NCBI RefSeq assembly: GCF_001514305.1
Contig: NZ_KQ949090.1
Location: forward strand, 150,012-214,011
Origin: Streptomyces dysideae
Lineage (GTDB): Bacteria; Actinomycetota; Actinomycetes; Streptomycetales; Streptomycetaceae
Length of the DNA: 64,000 nt
Direction: 5' to 3'
How positions within the stretch are numbered: position 1 is the stretch's first letter; each line of letters starts with the position of its first letter. The notes under the pieces were generated by a model that saw only the letters and a list, made by a program, of their open reading frames with translations, ran no database searches and was not told the origin of the DNA. The position numbers were made by a program, and so were the translations under genes. Of the stretch, positions 17,943-26,969 are shown piece after piece.

Positions 17943-19517
17943 CTATGACGTCTCCGCCACCACAGCCTCGGCAGGCACCGGCTCCGGTTCCTGCTCCGCG
18001 TCCGCCGGTGTCGTCCGCCGCGGCAGCAGGTCCAGCACCGCCTGCCGCTGTGCGTCGCTCGTCGCCTCGTCGTACGGGTCCGGGGTCGCCGGGACCTGAA
18101 GGCGGAGGACCGGGCCCGTGCCCAGGCGGGCGTAGCCGCGGCCGGGCGGTACGTCGGCGACCGGGGTCGTCTGCGGGGGTCCGCCCAGGATCGCCGCCAG
18201 CTGGTCCGCCGTGGCCGGGCCGAGGACGACACGCGCGCGTGTGTACTGGCGTACGGCGTCGCTCAGGGCGTCCGCGCTGTCCCACTGGTCGGCGACGACC
18301 ACGGTGACGTTCGCGGCGCGGCCGTGCCGGAGCGGGACCTGGAGGAGGGCCTGCGGGTCCTTGCGGCCGTCCGCGGCGGCCAGGGGGACGAAGGCGCTCG
18401 GGCGGTCCAGGAGGATCCACAGGGGACGCTTGGTGTCCTCCGGCGGCGGGTGGCCGGCCTGACGGGCCTGGTTGGCGGCGATCAGGCGCCGTTCCGTCTC
18501 GGTGGCCGCCCACTCCAGGCTTGCCAGCGCCCCGGCCAGCCCGCACTCGACCGCCAGGACGCCGTCCCGGCCGGTGAGGCAGGCGTACTCGCCGGTGCCG
18601 CCGCCCTCCACGATCACCACGTCGCCGTACTGCAGGGCCTGCAGGGTGATGGAGCGCAGCAGCGTCGAGGTGCCGCTGCCCGGCTGGCCCATGGCGAGGA
18701 GGTGGGGCTCGGTCGAGCGGATGCCCGTGCGCCAGACCACCGGCGGGACGTCGCGCTGTTCCTCACCGTAGGTGAGAGGGAGCGTGCGCTGGACCTGGGT
18801 GGGGTCGGTGAAGCCGAGGACCGTCTCGCCGGGGGCCGTGACGAAACGCTGGGCGGCGATGTCGGTGGGGAGCGGCGCGAGGACGGTGACCGTGAGGTGG
18901 TTGCCCTCCTCGTCCCACGCGAAGTGGTACTCGCGGCCCCGGCCCGCCTTCGCGGTGAGCAACTGCTCGATACGGGCGCGGGCCTCGGCCTCGCCGTCGG
19001 TGAAGTAGGCGGGGTAGCGGATCGCCAGGCTGGTGATCCGCCCGGAGCCGTCGAAGTCGTACGCCGGGAAGGTCTTCTCCCACTCGCCGCCGTGGGCGTA
19101 CAGCGGCTCCGGGTCCTCGGCGGCCGAGAAGTACGGCACGAGGGCCTCGTACAGGGACTGCAGGCGCTGCGCCTGGGACTCGTCCGGTCCCTCGGAGGCC
19201 GACGGGGTGCGGTCCCGGCCCTGCCAGGCTGCCGCCGCCATCAGTGTGATGACGGCGAGCAGCGGGCCGTACGGAACGAGTGCCACGACCAGGATCACCG
19301 AGGCCACCAGGAACAGCAGCGGCCCGCGCTTGTCCTTGGGGGTGTCGGCCCACCTGCGCCGCCCTGCCGCCGCCAGCCGGCGCAGACCGCGGGTGATCGT
19401 GATCAGTGGGTGGAGGACGTCGGTGGCGCTGACGGCCGCCGTCCGGGCCAGCTCCCGGCTCCGGGCGATCTGCGCGCTGCCTGTGCTCAGGATGCGGGGG
19501 AGGGGGCGCCGGGCCAC
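17943..19517 (-). CDS. FtsK/SpoIIIE-like P-loop ATPase with N-terminal membrane segments
   Basis: 524 residues from GTG 19517, preceded by AGGAGAC. After a basic N-terminus come two membrane helices (about residues 60-105, LLFLVASVILVVALVPYGPL and LLAVITLMAAAAW). A central region follows, then an ATPase core: MGQPGSGTSTLLRSITLQAL (Walker A) and PLWILLDRPSAF (probable Walker B, ending in Asp-Arg rather than Asp-Glu). It resembles actinobacterial conjugation-type FtsK/TraB-like proteins, but is chromosomal and about 200 residues shorter than cell-division FtsK. It lacks an obvious gamma DNA-orienting domain. The adjacent small membrane protein is probably its partner. DNA or protein translocation is an inference. 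Confidence 0.75.
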   Translation of the reverse strand: MARRPLPRILSTGSAQIARSRELARTAAVSATDVLHPLITITRGLRRLAAAGRRRWADTPKDKRGPLLFLVASVILVVALVPYGPLLAVITLMAAAAWQGRDRTPSASEGPDESQAQRLQSLYEALVPYFSAAEDPEPLYAHGGEWEKTFPAYDFDGSGRITSLAIRYPAYFTDGEAEARARIEQLLTAKAGRGREYHFAWDEEGNHLTVTVLAPLPTDIAAQRFVTAPGETVLGFTDPTQVQRTLPLTYGEEQRDVPPVVWRTGIRSTEPHLLAMGQPGSGTSTLLRSITLQALQYGDVVIVEGGGTGEYACLTGRDGVLAVECGLAGALASLEWAATETERRLIAANQARQAGHPPPEDTKRPLWILLDRPSAFVPLAAADGRKDPQALLQVPLRHGRAANVTVVVADQWDSADALSDAVRQYTRARVVLGPATADQLAAILGGPPQTTPVADVPPGRGYARLGTGPVLRLQVPATPDPYDEATSDAQRQAVLDLLPRRTTPADAEQEPEPVPAEAVVAETS

Positions 19518-19557
19518 TGCTGTCTCCTGAAGGTGCGTACGGGTGGGACGGGCGGCG

Positions 19558-19752
19558 TCAGAACTTGATGCCGCCAAGGAGGCTCGCGAGGCTCTCGCCG
19601 CCGGCCTTGATGCTTGGCGCGATGGCTGTGCTCGCGAGATAGAAACCGAACAGGACCGAGATCAGGGCGTGGGACGCCTTGAGCCCGTCTTTGCGGAAGA
19701 AGATGAAGACGACGATGCCGAGCAGGACGACGCCTGAGATGGAGAGGATCAT
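19558..19752 (-). CDS. 64-residue membrane protein paired with the FtsK-like ATPase
   Basis: ATG 19752 with AGGAGC at a 7-nt spacing. Two hydrophobic helices (ILSISGVVLLGIVVFIFF and LISVLFGFYLASTAIAPSI) flank a short RKDGLKASHA loop. Proteins of this kind sit next to FtsK-like ATPases in Streptomyces chromosomes and integrative elements. The 40-bp gap to the ATPase gene implies one transcript. The role is unknown; it could be an accessory membrane component of the ATPase. Confidence 0.7.
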   Translation of the reverse strand: MILSISGVVLLGIVVFIFFRKDGLKASHALISVLFGFYLASTAIAPSIKAGGESLASLLGGIKF

Positions 19753-20012
19753 GCGAGTGCTCCTGGTTCGCGGGGACAGTCACCATGAGTACTTCCAGGC
19801 TCACAGCATGTATCCATACGATAAAAGGTGCAACTGGGTGAAATTCAGTGAATTTCCCCCAGGTGGCGGTGCTGTCCTGGGCCGGTAGAGCAGGGCTGTT
19901 GCGCTCGACCGGGTCTGTGGTGATCTTTACCTCGGGCACATCGGGTCATGTGCCGCGCGAGCCAGTACTCTGGCGATTCACCTGAACGGTTGTATGAGAG
20001 GCGGTCCGGCCG

Positions 20013-20405
20013 ATGACTGAAGCCCCCGACCCCGAGGTCGTGGAGCTGGCGACCAAGATCTTCGATCTGGCCCGGACGGGGCAGACCGAGGCACTCGTGG
20101 CGTACGTCGACGCGGGCGTTCCGGCCGACCTCACCAACGACCGCGGCGACTCGCTCGTGATGCTCGCCGCCTATCACGGCCACGCCGACGCCGTACGGGC
20201 GCTGCTGGCCCGGGGCGGCGAGGCCGACCGTGTCAACGACCGAGGACAGACCCCGCTCGCCGGGGCCGTGTTCAAGGGTGAGACAGAAGTGATCCAGGTG
20301 CTTCTGGAGGCCGGAGCCGACCCGGCCGCGGGCACCCCGTCGGCCGTCGACACGGCGCGCATGTTCGGCAAGGCAGACCTGCTCGAACTGTTCGGCGCAC
20401 ACTGA
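20013..20405 (+). CDS. Ankyrin-repeat protein
   Basis: 130 residues; ATG preceded by GAGAGGCGG. At least three ankyrin repeats are visible: NDRGDSLVMLAAYHGHADAV, then NDRGQTPLAGAVFKGETEVI, and a diverged third TPSAVDTARMFGKADLLEL. No other domain and no signal peptide, so a cytosolic protein-interaction module. From memory it matches a conserved Streptomyces gene (SCO1414-like). The partner is unknown. Confidence 0.88.
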   Translation: MTEAPDPEVVELATKIFDLARTGQTEALVAYVDAGVPADLTNDRGDSLVMLAAYHGHADAVRALLARGGEADRVNDRGQTPLAGAVFKGETEVIQVLLEAGADPAAGTPSAVDTARMFGKADLLELFGAH

Positions 20406-20706
20406 CCCGGACACACTGACCAGGAAAAACACGGAAAACGGGGGAGGCGGTACAGGGCCGCCGAAATTTCGGTCGCGGCAGATGGAAGAGCCGGGTCATC
20501 ATGGCGACGTGATTCACGGACGCGATGGCTGGGCAGGTGTTGCCGCACCGCGCGGGCCGTGATGCGGTCCGCATGGGCCACCGACGAGAGGCAGAGGAAG
20601 ATGGTCTACAGCAAGCAAGAGACGGCGGGCGCCCCGACGTGTTGTCACGCGGCCAGGTAGTGCGTGTTCTCCGGTTGCGTCGACGCTTGATGTGAGGCTG
20701 TTTCCC
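20406..20706. other. Intergenic region with a short palindrome
   Basis: 301 bp with no supported gene. A perfect 12-bp palindrome CCGAAATTTCGG (20461-20472) is unusually AT-rich for this genome and could be an operator or promoter element. Nothing else is evident. Confidence 0.45.
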
Positions 20707-22125
20707 ATGTTCGAACCGGTCATAGCGCCCAGCGGTACGCTGCTCGGCCTGCTCCAGCGGGGCCGCGGCGACGGCACACTGCACGCGCTCACCGCCCCGC
20801 GCGCCGAGGCGCTCGCGGCCCTGAACCACTGTGTGCTGCGGGACCCCCGCCACGACTGGCAGGTGGAGAACCGCTCCCTTTACTACGCCCGTCTCTACCT
20901 CGACCTGAACGGCGAGCTGGACGAGATCGAGGCGCACCTCTTCGACGTCGAGGACGTGTTCGACACCGAGGAGTCGCGCACCGGGCTCGCCCTGGCCGTC
21001 CTCGGCCACCTCGCCTCGTACGGCAGGCGGGACGCCCTGGAACTGCTGCGCAGGTACGCCGCCTCGGGCGCCAACTGGGCCTGGGCCCTGGACGAGCTGG
21101 CGCTGCGCGACGACGACGCCGGTCTGCGCGCCCTCGCGGCGCCCGTGCTGGCGCGCTTCGCCACCGATCCCGAGGGCGAGGCCGAGCTGGCCGCCGCCGT
21201 GCGCGACGCCTTCGAGCCCCGGCCGTGGCGGCTGTGGGCCGACGATCCGCGCGAATCGATCGCCACGCGCGTGCGTGCCGCTCACGAGGCCGGCTGTTTC
21301 GACCGCTGGCAGCGGCAGATGCGACCTACCGGGCCCCGTCCGGGGTGGAGCGTGCAGGCCGTCTTCGAGTGGGCCCAGCAGGGCATGGACCGCGGTGCCG
21401 CGCTCCATGTGCCCGCCGCCCGCTGCCTCACCGCCGTGGCGGGTCCCGAGGACCGGCCCGAGATTGTCGCGGCGGCCAAGGACGGCACCGACGGCGCCCG
21501 CTGTACGGCCTTGCGCTACCTCGCCGACGGCAATGATCCCGACGCTCTCGGCCTGATCGAGGCGGCCGTGATCACCGGCTCACCGACTGTCGTGGAAGCC
21601 GCCGTCGACGCCTTCGAACGCATGCGCAGTATCGCCGCCGTCGACCGCGCGCGCGGCTGGGCCCACCGGCCCGATCCGCTCGGCGCCGCCGCCGGACGCA
21701 TGCTCGCCTGCCGCGGCGGAGCCCAGGACAGCGACCTCGTCCTGACGGCGCTGCGGGAGGCCGTACGGGGCGAAGGCCCCGACGCGCCGACCCTGTGGAC
21801 GCTCGTCGACGGCACCGGACGGCTCGGCATCGCCTGCGCCGCCCCCGTGCTCCGCCATATCTACCGCGAGACGGCCTCGTCCCATCTGCGCGGCCGCACC
21901 GCCCGCGCCCTCGCCGCCACCGACCCCTCCTTCCCGTCCGGCTTCGCCGTCGAGTGCCTCTGGGACTGCGAGGAGACCACCCGGGAGATCGCCGCCCGGC
22001 ACGCCGAGACCGGTGACAACCGTGTCGTCGAGCGACTGCGCCGCCTCGCCGCCGACCCCGCGGAAGAGGCTGAAGTCCAGACAGCCGTACGGAGCCGATT
22101 CGGCCCTGACACGCCCGCAGGGTGA
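20707..22125 (+). CDS. HEAT-repeat-like hypothetical protein
   Basis: 472 residues from ATG 20707, preceded by GAGG; an upstream in-frame start at 20692 would add five residues. The sequence is almost entirely alpha-helical with repeated Ala/Leu-rich helical pairs typical of HEAT or ARM solenoids (LAVLGHLASYGRRDALELLR, ALRYLADGNDPDALGLIEAA). Aromatic segments occur in the first half (WQVENRSLYYARLYLDLNGE). There are no catalytic motifs and no signal peptide. It is likely a scaffold or adaptor; conserved in Streptomyces by memory (SCO1413-like). Confidence 0.75.
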   Translation: MFEPVIAPSGTLLGLLQRGRGDGTLHALTAPRAEALAALNHCVLRDPRHDWQVENRSLYYARLYLDLNGELDEIEAHLFDVEDVFDTEESRTGLALAVLGHLASYGRRDALELLRRYAASGANWAWALDELALRDDDAGLRALAAPVLARFATDPEGEAELAAAVRDAFEPRPWRLWADDPRESIATRVRAAHEAGCFDRWQRQMRPTGPRPGWSVQAVFEWAQQGMDRGAALHVPAARCLTAVAGPEDRPEIVAAAKDGTDGARCTALRYLADGNDPDALGLIEAAVITGSPTVVEAAVDAFERMRSIAAVDRARGWAHRPDPLGAAAGRMLACRGGAQDSDLVLTALREAVRGEGPDAPTLWTLVDGTGRLGIACAAPVLRHIYRETASSHLRGRTARALAATDPSFPSGFAVECLWDCEETTREIAARHAETGDNRVVERLRRLAADPAEEAEVQTAVRSRFGPDTPAG

Positions 22126-22264
22126 ACACGGGATGACCCGCGGGTCAGGCACGCATGGACGTGGCCTGACCTGCTCGGGTGCGCAGCGGAACGCTCATGG
22201 GACGTTCCACGTTCGGAAAGATCCACGTTGACGCGGCCACGTCCAGTGCGGCGAGAACACCGGT

Positions 22265-23398
22265 ATGCGTGTCGTCATCGTGACCGAATCCTTTCCCCCC
22301 GATGTGAACGGCGTGGCCCACTGCGCGCTCCAGACCGCCCGGCACCTCGTAGATCGCGGTCACTCTCCGCTCGTCGTCGCACCGGCCACCGCCGCCGGTA
22401 CCGGGCCCGGGGCCGATGCCCTGGCGCCGTGCCCCGTCGTCCGCGTTCCCTCCCTACCGCTCCCGGGCTACCCCCAGGTCCGGGTCGCCCTCCCCAGCCG
22501 GCGTGTCGCCGTGGCCATCACCGAGCACCGCGCCGACCTCGTCCACCTGGCCAGCCCCTTCGTCCTGGGCGTCCGTGGCATGGCCGCGGCCGCCCGGCTC
22601 GGCAAACCCGCCGTCGCCGTATACCAGACCGACCTCGCCGGATACGCCCGTACCTATGTGCACGCGGGTGAGGCCGCCGCCTGGCGGCGCATCCGCTCCG
22701 TCCACGCCGCCGCCGACATCACCCTCGCCCCGTCCAGCGCCGCCCTGCACGACCTGGAGGCGCACGGTGTGCCCCGGGTACGGCTCTGGGCACGAGGCGT
22801 GGACACCGCCCGGTTCCGGCCCGAGCACCGGGACGAGGCGTTGCGCCGCGAACTCGCCCCGAACGGCGAGCTGATCGTCGGCTACGTCGGCCGGCTCGCC
22901 CCGGAGAAGCAGGTGGAGCTGCTGTCCGGTGTCTGCGCCCTGCCCGGCGTGCGCGTCGTGGTCGTCGGCGACGGGCCGAGTCAGCCCGGTCTGGCCGAGG
23001 CGCTGCCCGGCGCGGTCTTCCTGGGCCGCCGTACCGGCGACGAACTCGCCCGGATCTTCGCCTCGCTGGACGTCTTCGCGCACACCGGCCCCTTCGAGAC
23101 CTTCTGCCAGACCGTGCAGGAGGCCATGGCCAGCGGCGTCCCCGTGGTCGCGCCCGCCGTGGGCGGCCCGCTCGACCTGGTCGCCCACGGACGCACCGGC
23201 CTGCTGGTCCCGCCGGGCGACGTGGCCTCCGTACGGGACGCGGTGCGGTCCCTGGCCGCCGATCCCGCGCTGCGGGCGGCGTTCGGCGCCGCCGGGCGCG
23301 CGATGGTCGAGGGGCGCACCTGGGCGTCCGTCGGCGACCAGCTGATCGGGCACTACGCCGAGGTGCTGGCCACACGGAAGACGGCGGTGGCGGCATGA
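22265..23398 (+). CDS. GT4-family glycosyltransferase (mannosyltransferase-like)
   Basis: 377 residues. The GT-B fold is shown by MRVVIVTESFPPDVNGVAH at the N-terminus and PLPGYPQVRVALP. The conserved C-terminal nucleotide-sugar site includes VGYVGRLAPEKQVELL, ARIFASLDVFAHTGPFETFC (E-x7-E-type motif) and a VPVVAPAVGGPLDLV loop. Closest relatives by motif are actinobacterial phosphatidylinositol or lipid alpha-mannosyltransferases such as MgtA. It shares an ATGA overlap with the next glycosyltransferase, so the pair is co-translated. Two TCCACGTT direct repeats near 22205 and 22222 precede the gene. Confidence 0.85.
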   Translation: MRVVIVTESFPPDVNGVAHCALQTARHLVDRGHSPLVVAPATAAGTGPGADALAPCPVVRVPSLPLPGYPQVRVALPSRRVAVAITEHRADLVHLASPFVLGVRGMAAAARLGKPAVAVYQTDLAGYARTYVHAGEAAAWRRIRSVHAAADITLAPSSAALHDLEAHGVPRVRLWARGVDTARFRPEHRDEALRRELAPNGELIVGYVGRLAPEKQVELLSGVCALPGVRVVVVGDGPSQPGLAEALPGAVFLGRRTGDELARIFASLDVFAHTGPFETFCQTVQEAMASGVPVVAPAVGGPLDLVAHGRTGLLVPPGDVASVRDAVRSLAADPALRAAFGAAGRAMVEGRTWASVGDQLIGHYAEVLATRKTAVAA

Positions 23399-24552
23399 GC
23401 GCGCTGCGGATCGTACGGCTCGCCAACTTCGTCGCGCCCGCCTCGGGCGGCCTGCGCACCGCGCTGCGCGAGCTCGGCAAGGGATTCAAGGCGGCGGGGC
23501 ACGAGCCGGTGCTCATCGTGCCGGGCGAGCGGGGCAGTGACCGGGAGACCGAGCAGGGGCGGGTGATCACGCTCCCCGGGCCGCTGCTGCCCGGCACGGG
23601 CGGGTACCGCGTCCTCGCCGACAAGTGGCGGGTGGCCCGGCTTCTGGAGGAGCTGGCGCCCGACCGGCTGGAGGTCTCCGACCGTACGACGCTCAGGTGG
23701 ACCGGCAAGTGGGCGCGACGCGCGCGTGTGCCCGCCGTGATGGTCTCCCACGAGACCGCCGACGGTGTGCTGCGCACCTGGGGACTGCCGGAGGGGGCGG
23801 CCCGGCGCGCCGCGGACGCCCTCAACGTCCGTACGGCACACACGTACGCGCGCGTGGTGTGCACCACCGAGTTCGCCGAGCGGGAGTTCGTGCGGATCGG
23901 GGCGCGCAATGTCGTACGGGCGCCCCTCGGTGTCGACCTGGTCGAGCGGCACCCCTCGCTGCGTGACCCCGGTCTGCGCGCCGGCCACGCGCGCGTGGCC
24001 GAGACGCTGCTGGTGATGTGCACCCGGCTGTCCGTCGAGAAACGGCCCGGCACCGGCCTCGACGCCCTGGAGGCGCTGCTGCGGCGCGGGCGGCGGGCGG
24101 TGCTGGTGGTCGCCGGGGACGGCCCGCTGCGGCCGCGGCTCGAACAGCGGGCGCGGGAGCGCGGGTTGCCGGTGACCTTCCTCGGGCACGTCGCCGACCG
24201 GGGGCTGCTCGGCGCGCTCCAGGCCTCCGCCGACGTGTGCCTGGCACCGGGGCCCGCGGAGACGTTCGGGCTGGCCGCGCTGGAGGCGATGGCGTGCGGG
24301 ACGCCGGTGGCGGTGAGCACGTCGTCCGCGCTGCCCGAGGTGATCGGGTCCGCCGGGGCCGTCGCGGCGGATCATGGCGAGGCCTTCGCGGACGCCGTGG
24401 ACATGCTGCTCCAACGCCCCGAGGTGGAGCGGCGTGAGGCCGCACGCGCGCGTGCGGAGTGCTTCGGGTGGGGTACGGCCGTGGAGGCGTTCCTCACGGC
24501 GCACGACGCGGAGGTTCCCGTACGGCGCTTCGTCCGTGGGGGCGCGGCATGA
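23395..24552 (+). CDS. Second GT4-family glycosyltransferase
   Basis: 385 residues; ATG overlaps the previous stop (ATGA). The N-terminus, MSALRIVRLANFVAPASGGL, has the PxxGG donor loop of GT4 enzymes. The C-terminal half has TRLSVEKRPGTGLDALEALL, VVAGDGPLRPRLEQRA and CLAPGPAETFGLAALEAMAC, the acidic E-x7-E nucleotide-sugar motif. It probably extends the product of the first enzyme. The following SGNH hydrolase gene overlaps by 4 bp. Confidence 0.87.
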   Translation: MSALRIVRLANFVAPASGGLRTALRELGKGFKAAGHEPVLIVPGERGSDRETEQGRVITLPGPLLPGTGGYRVLADKWRVARLLEELAPDRLEVSDRTTLRWTGKWARRARVPAVMVSHETADGVLRTWGLPEGAARRAADALNVRTAHTYARVVCTTEFAEREFVRIGARNVVRAPLGVDLVERHPSLRDPGLRAGHARVAETLLVMCTRLSVEKRPGTGLDALEALLRRGRRAVLVVAGDGPLRPRLEQRARERGLPVTFLGHVADRGLLGALQASADVCLAPGPAETFGLAALEAMACGTPVAVSTSSALPEVIGSAGAVAADHGEAFADAVDMLLQRPEVERREAARARAECFGWGTAVEAFLTAHDAEVPVRRFVRGGAA

Positions 24553-25409
24553 GACCCCTGCGGTTCGTCGCCCTCGGCGACTCGCTGACCGAGGGCGTGG
24601 GTGACCCCGTCGGCGACGGGTGGCGCGGCTGGGCCGCGCTGCTCGCCGGCGGGCTCGGCGAGGGGCCCGCGGAGTCCGTGGAGTTCACGAACCTCGCGGT
24701 GAGCGGGTCGCAGACGCGGGACGTGCTGGAACGGCAACTGCCCGCCGGGCTCGCCCTGCGGCCGGACGTCGTGTCGGTCGTCATCGGCGTCAACGACACC
24801 CTGCGCTGCACCTTCGACATCCACGCCGTGGCCGCCCGGCTCGACAAGGTGTACGCGGCCTTCACCGAGCAGGGCGCGGTCCTGCTCACGGCATGCCTGC
24901 CCGATCCCGGCGCGATGCTCGGCCTGCCGGGGGCGCTGGCGCGACCGCTGGCGCGTCGGCAGCGGGCGGTCAACGCCGTGGTCCACGCCCTCTCCGACCG
25001 GTACGGTGCCGTGCACCTGCACGCGTCCGAGGGCGCGTGGCTCACCGACCGCGCGATGTGGAGCGCGGACCGGCTGCACCCCGGGGAGCGCGGGCACCGG
25101 CAGCTGGCGGTGCGCTTCCACGCCCTGCTGGCCCAGGCGGGCATCCCGACGGGCGTGGCGCCCACGGCCGAGCCCGAGTTCCCCGCCCCCACCAAGTCGG
25201 CGAGCCTGTGGTGGCTGGCGACCGCGGGCACCGGCTGGGTGACCCGGCGGTGCACCGATCTGTTGCCTCAGTTGCTGAGGCTTGCCGCCGATGAGGTGAG
25301 GCATCAGGCGCGGGGGACCAGCGCGCGGCTTGATGCGCGGGCGTCGGCTGCGGTTTCGGCGGCGCTGGCCACGGTGTCCGTGCCAGAGCGAAGGCCGGAA
25401 GCGGCGTGA
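24549..25409 (+). CDS. SGNH/GDSL-family hydrolase
   Basis: 286 residues; ATGA overlap with the glycosyltransferase. Block I is VALGDSLTEGVGDP with the nucleophile Ser12. NLAVSGSQTRDVL carries the block II Gly, VIGVNDTLR block III, and DRLHPGERGHRQLA the catalytic Asp/His (block V). No signal peptide, so it is probably cytosolic. Being co-translated with two glycosyltransferases, it could deacylate or acylate the glycolipid or glycan they make; that is inference. Confidence 0.88.
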   Translation: MRPLRFVALGDSLTEGVGDPVGDGWRGWAALLAGGLGEGPAESVEFTNLAVSGSQTRDVLERQLPAGLALRPDVVSVVIGVNDTLRCTFDIHAVAARLDKVYAAFTEQGAVLLTACLPDPGAMLGLPGALARPLARRQRAVNAVVHALSDRYGAVHLHASEGAWLTDRAMWSADRLHPGERGHRQLAVRFHALLAQAGIPTGVAPTAEPEFPAPTKSASLWWLATAGTGWVTRRCTDLLPQLLRLAADEVRHQARGTSARLDARASAAVSAALATVSVPERRPEAA

Positions 25410-25436
25410 GTGCCCCACTGGGGCCAGTGGGGCACT
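25409..25436. terminator. Hairpin terminator after the glycosyltransferase cassette
   Basis: AGTGCCCCACTGG and CCAGTGGGGCACT form a perfect 13-bp stem with a 2-nt turn, starting in the stop codon of the hydrolase gene. It lies between convergent operons. Confidence 0.75.
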
Positions 25437-25450
25437 GCGGGCCGGTGGGG

Positions 25451-25479
25451 GCTGGTCGCGCAGTTCCCCGCGCCCCTTA
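25451..25479. repeat. Abundant Streptomyces short intergenic repeat
   Basis: The stretch beginning GCTGGTCGCGCAGTTCCCCG and ending CGCCCCTTA is, from general familiarity, a very common intergenic motif in Streptomyces genomes, usually found just after stop codons. Here it covers the last codon region of pxpC. Confidence 0.5.
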
Positions 25480-26355
25480 GGTCGGTTGTCGTCTTCGCAC
25501 CTTCACGAAGCGGACCGGCGTGCCCGGTACCGCCTGGGCCGCTGCAGGGAGATCGGCCCCACGGACTACCGCGATCACCGGGTAGCCCCCGGTGGTCGGG
25601 TGGTCGGCCAGGAAGACCACCGGCCTGCCGTCGGGCGGCACCTGCACCGCGCCCAGCACCATGCCCTCGCTGGCCAGCTCGCCGGTACGGGCCCGCTCCA
25701 GGGCGGGCCCCTCCGTGCGCAGCCCGATGCGGTTGCTCGCGGCGGACACGCGGTACGCGCGTGAGGTGAACGCCGTTACGGCGTCCGGCGTGAACCAGCC
25801 GTCGCGCGGGCCGAGCGTCACGCGCAGGACGAGCTCGGCCGGGGGCGCCGGCTGCGGGGCGACGTCCACGCGTGCGTGGAGCTCCGTCGGACGTCCCAGG
25901 GGCAGCACCGCGTCGTCCGTGAGCGGTGGCGGGCCGAGTCCGGACAGGAGGTCGGTGGAACGGCTGCCGAGGACCGGCTCGACGATGATGCCTCCGGAGA
26001 CGGCAACATAGCTGCGTACGCCGGACATGGCCGCACCGACGTCCAGGAGCGACCCGGCGGGCACCCGCACCGGCGCGCCCCACGCGACCGGACGTCCGTC
26101 CACGGTGACACGGCAGGGGGCGCCCCCGACCGCCACCGTGACCGTCGAACGCGGCCGTACGGCACATCCCGTGAGCGTGGTCTCCAGGACGGCGGCCTCG
26201 GGCGGATTGCCGACCAGCCGGTTGACCAGCGCCGCCGCGGGCCCGTCCAGCGCGCCGGAGCGGGGCACGCCGAGGTGGGCGTGGCCGGGGCGGCCGCGGT
26301 CCTGCACGGTGGTGAGCGCCCCGGCTCGTACGACGGAGAGCGCGCGGTCCGTCAT
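25477..26355 (-). CDS. pxpC: 5-oxoprolinase subunit C (biotin-dependent carboxyltransferase-like)
   Basis: 292 residues; ATG 26355 overlaps the stop of pxpB (ATGA). The N-terminal segment LTTVQDRGRPGHAHLGVPRS is the canonical KipA/PxpC signature. GYPVIAVVRGADLPAAAQ and SNRIGLRTEG also fit the cyclophilin-like family. With PxpA and PxpB it forms the prokaryotic ATP-dependent 5-oxoprolinase, which opens 5-oxo-L-proline to L-glutamate. The three genes are fully overlapped in the order A-B-C. Confidence 0.92.
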   Translation of the reverse strand: MTDRALSVVRAGALTTVQDRGRPGHAHLGVPRSGALDGPAAALVNRLVGNPPEAAVLETTLTGCAVRPRSTVTVAVGGAPCRVTVDGRPVAWGAPVRVPAGSLLDVGAAMSGVRSYVAVSGGIIVEPVLGSRSTDLLSGLGPPPLTDDAVLPLGRPTELHARVDVAPQPAPPAELVLRVTLGPRDGWFTPDAVTAFTSRAYRVSAASNRIGLRTEGPALERARTGELASEGMVLGAVQVPPDGRPVVFLADHPTTGGYPVIAVVRGADLPAAAQAVPGTPVRFVKVRRRQPT

Positions 26356-26969
26356 GAGCGCCCCAGGGGAACGAAGCGCACGCGCGTGCCCGGCGCCAGC
26401 AGCGCGGCCGGCACGCGCGCGTGGTCCCACAGCACGGTGTCCGTCGTACCGATCAACTGCCAGCCGCCCGGCGACGATCGCGGGTACACGCCCGTGTACG
26501 GGCCCGCCAGCGCCACGGCACCGGCCGGCACGGCGGTGCGCGGGGTGGCCCGGCGCGGGACGTCGTAGCGCTCCGGCAGGCCGGTGAGGTAGCCGAAGCC
26601 GGGGGCGAACCCGCAGAAGGCGACGGTGAACTCGCTGTTCGTGTGGATATGGGCCACCTCGTGCGCCGGGACGCCCCAGTGCGCGGCGACGTCGGCCAGG
26701 TCCGGGCCGTCGTAGCGCACCGGAAGCTCGACGACCGCACGCGCGCGTGCGGGAACGGACGGCACCTCGGCGGCGGTCAGCTCGGCGGCCAGCCGGGCCG
26801 GGTCGGCGAGGCCGTCGAGGAGGACCGTGCGGGCCGCGGGGACGATCTCGCCGACCGACAGCGAGCCCTCGGTGCGGCGCCGCAGCAGCTCGGCGTGCAA
26901 CGCCTGGGCCTCCTCGCCGGAGGCCACCTCGACGAGCAGGGCGTCGTCCCCGACGGGCAGCGCCCTCAT
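26352..26969 (-). CDS. pxpB: 5-oxoprolinase subunit B (KipI-like)
   Basis: 205 residues; ATG overlaps pxpA by 4 bp. Family motifs are GDDALLVEVASGEEAQALHA at the N-terminus, and FTVAFCGFAPGFGYLTGLPE and GGWQLIGTTDTVLWD in the C-terminal half. B. subtilis KipI also inhibits the sporulation kinase KinA, but in an A-B-C operon the 5-oxoprolinase role is far more likely. Confidence 0.93.
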   Translation of the reverse strand: MRALPVGDDALLVEVASGEEAQALHAELLRRRTEGSLSVGEIVPAARTVLLDGLADPARLAAELTAAEVPSVPARARAVVELPVRYDGPDLADVAAHWGVPAHEVAHIHTNSEFTVAFCGFAPGFGYLTGLPERYDVPRRATPRTAVPAGAVALAGPYTGVYPRSSPGGWQLIGTTDTVLWDHARVPAALLAPGTRVRFVPLGRS

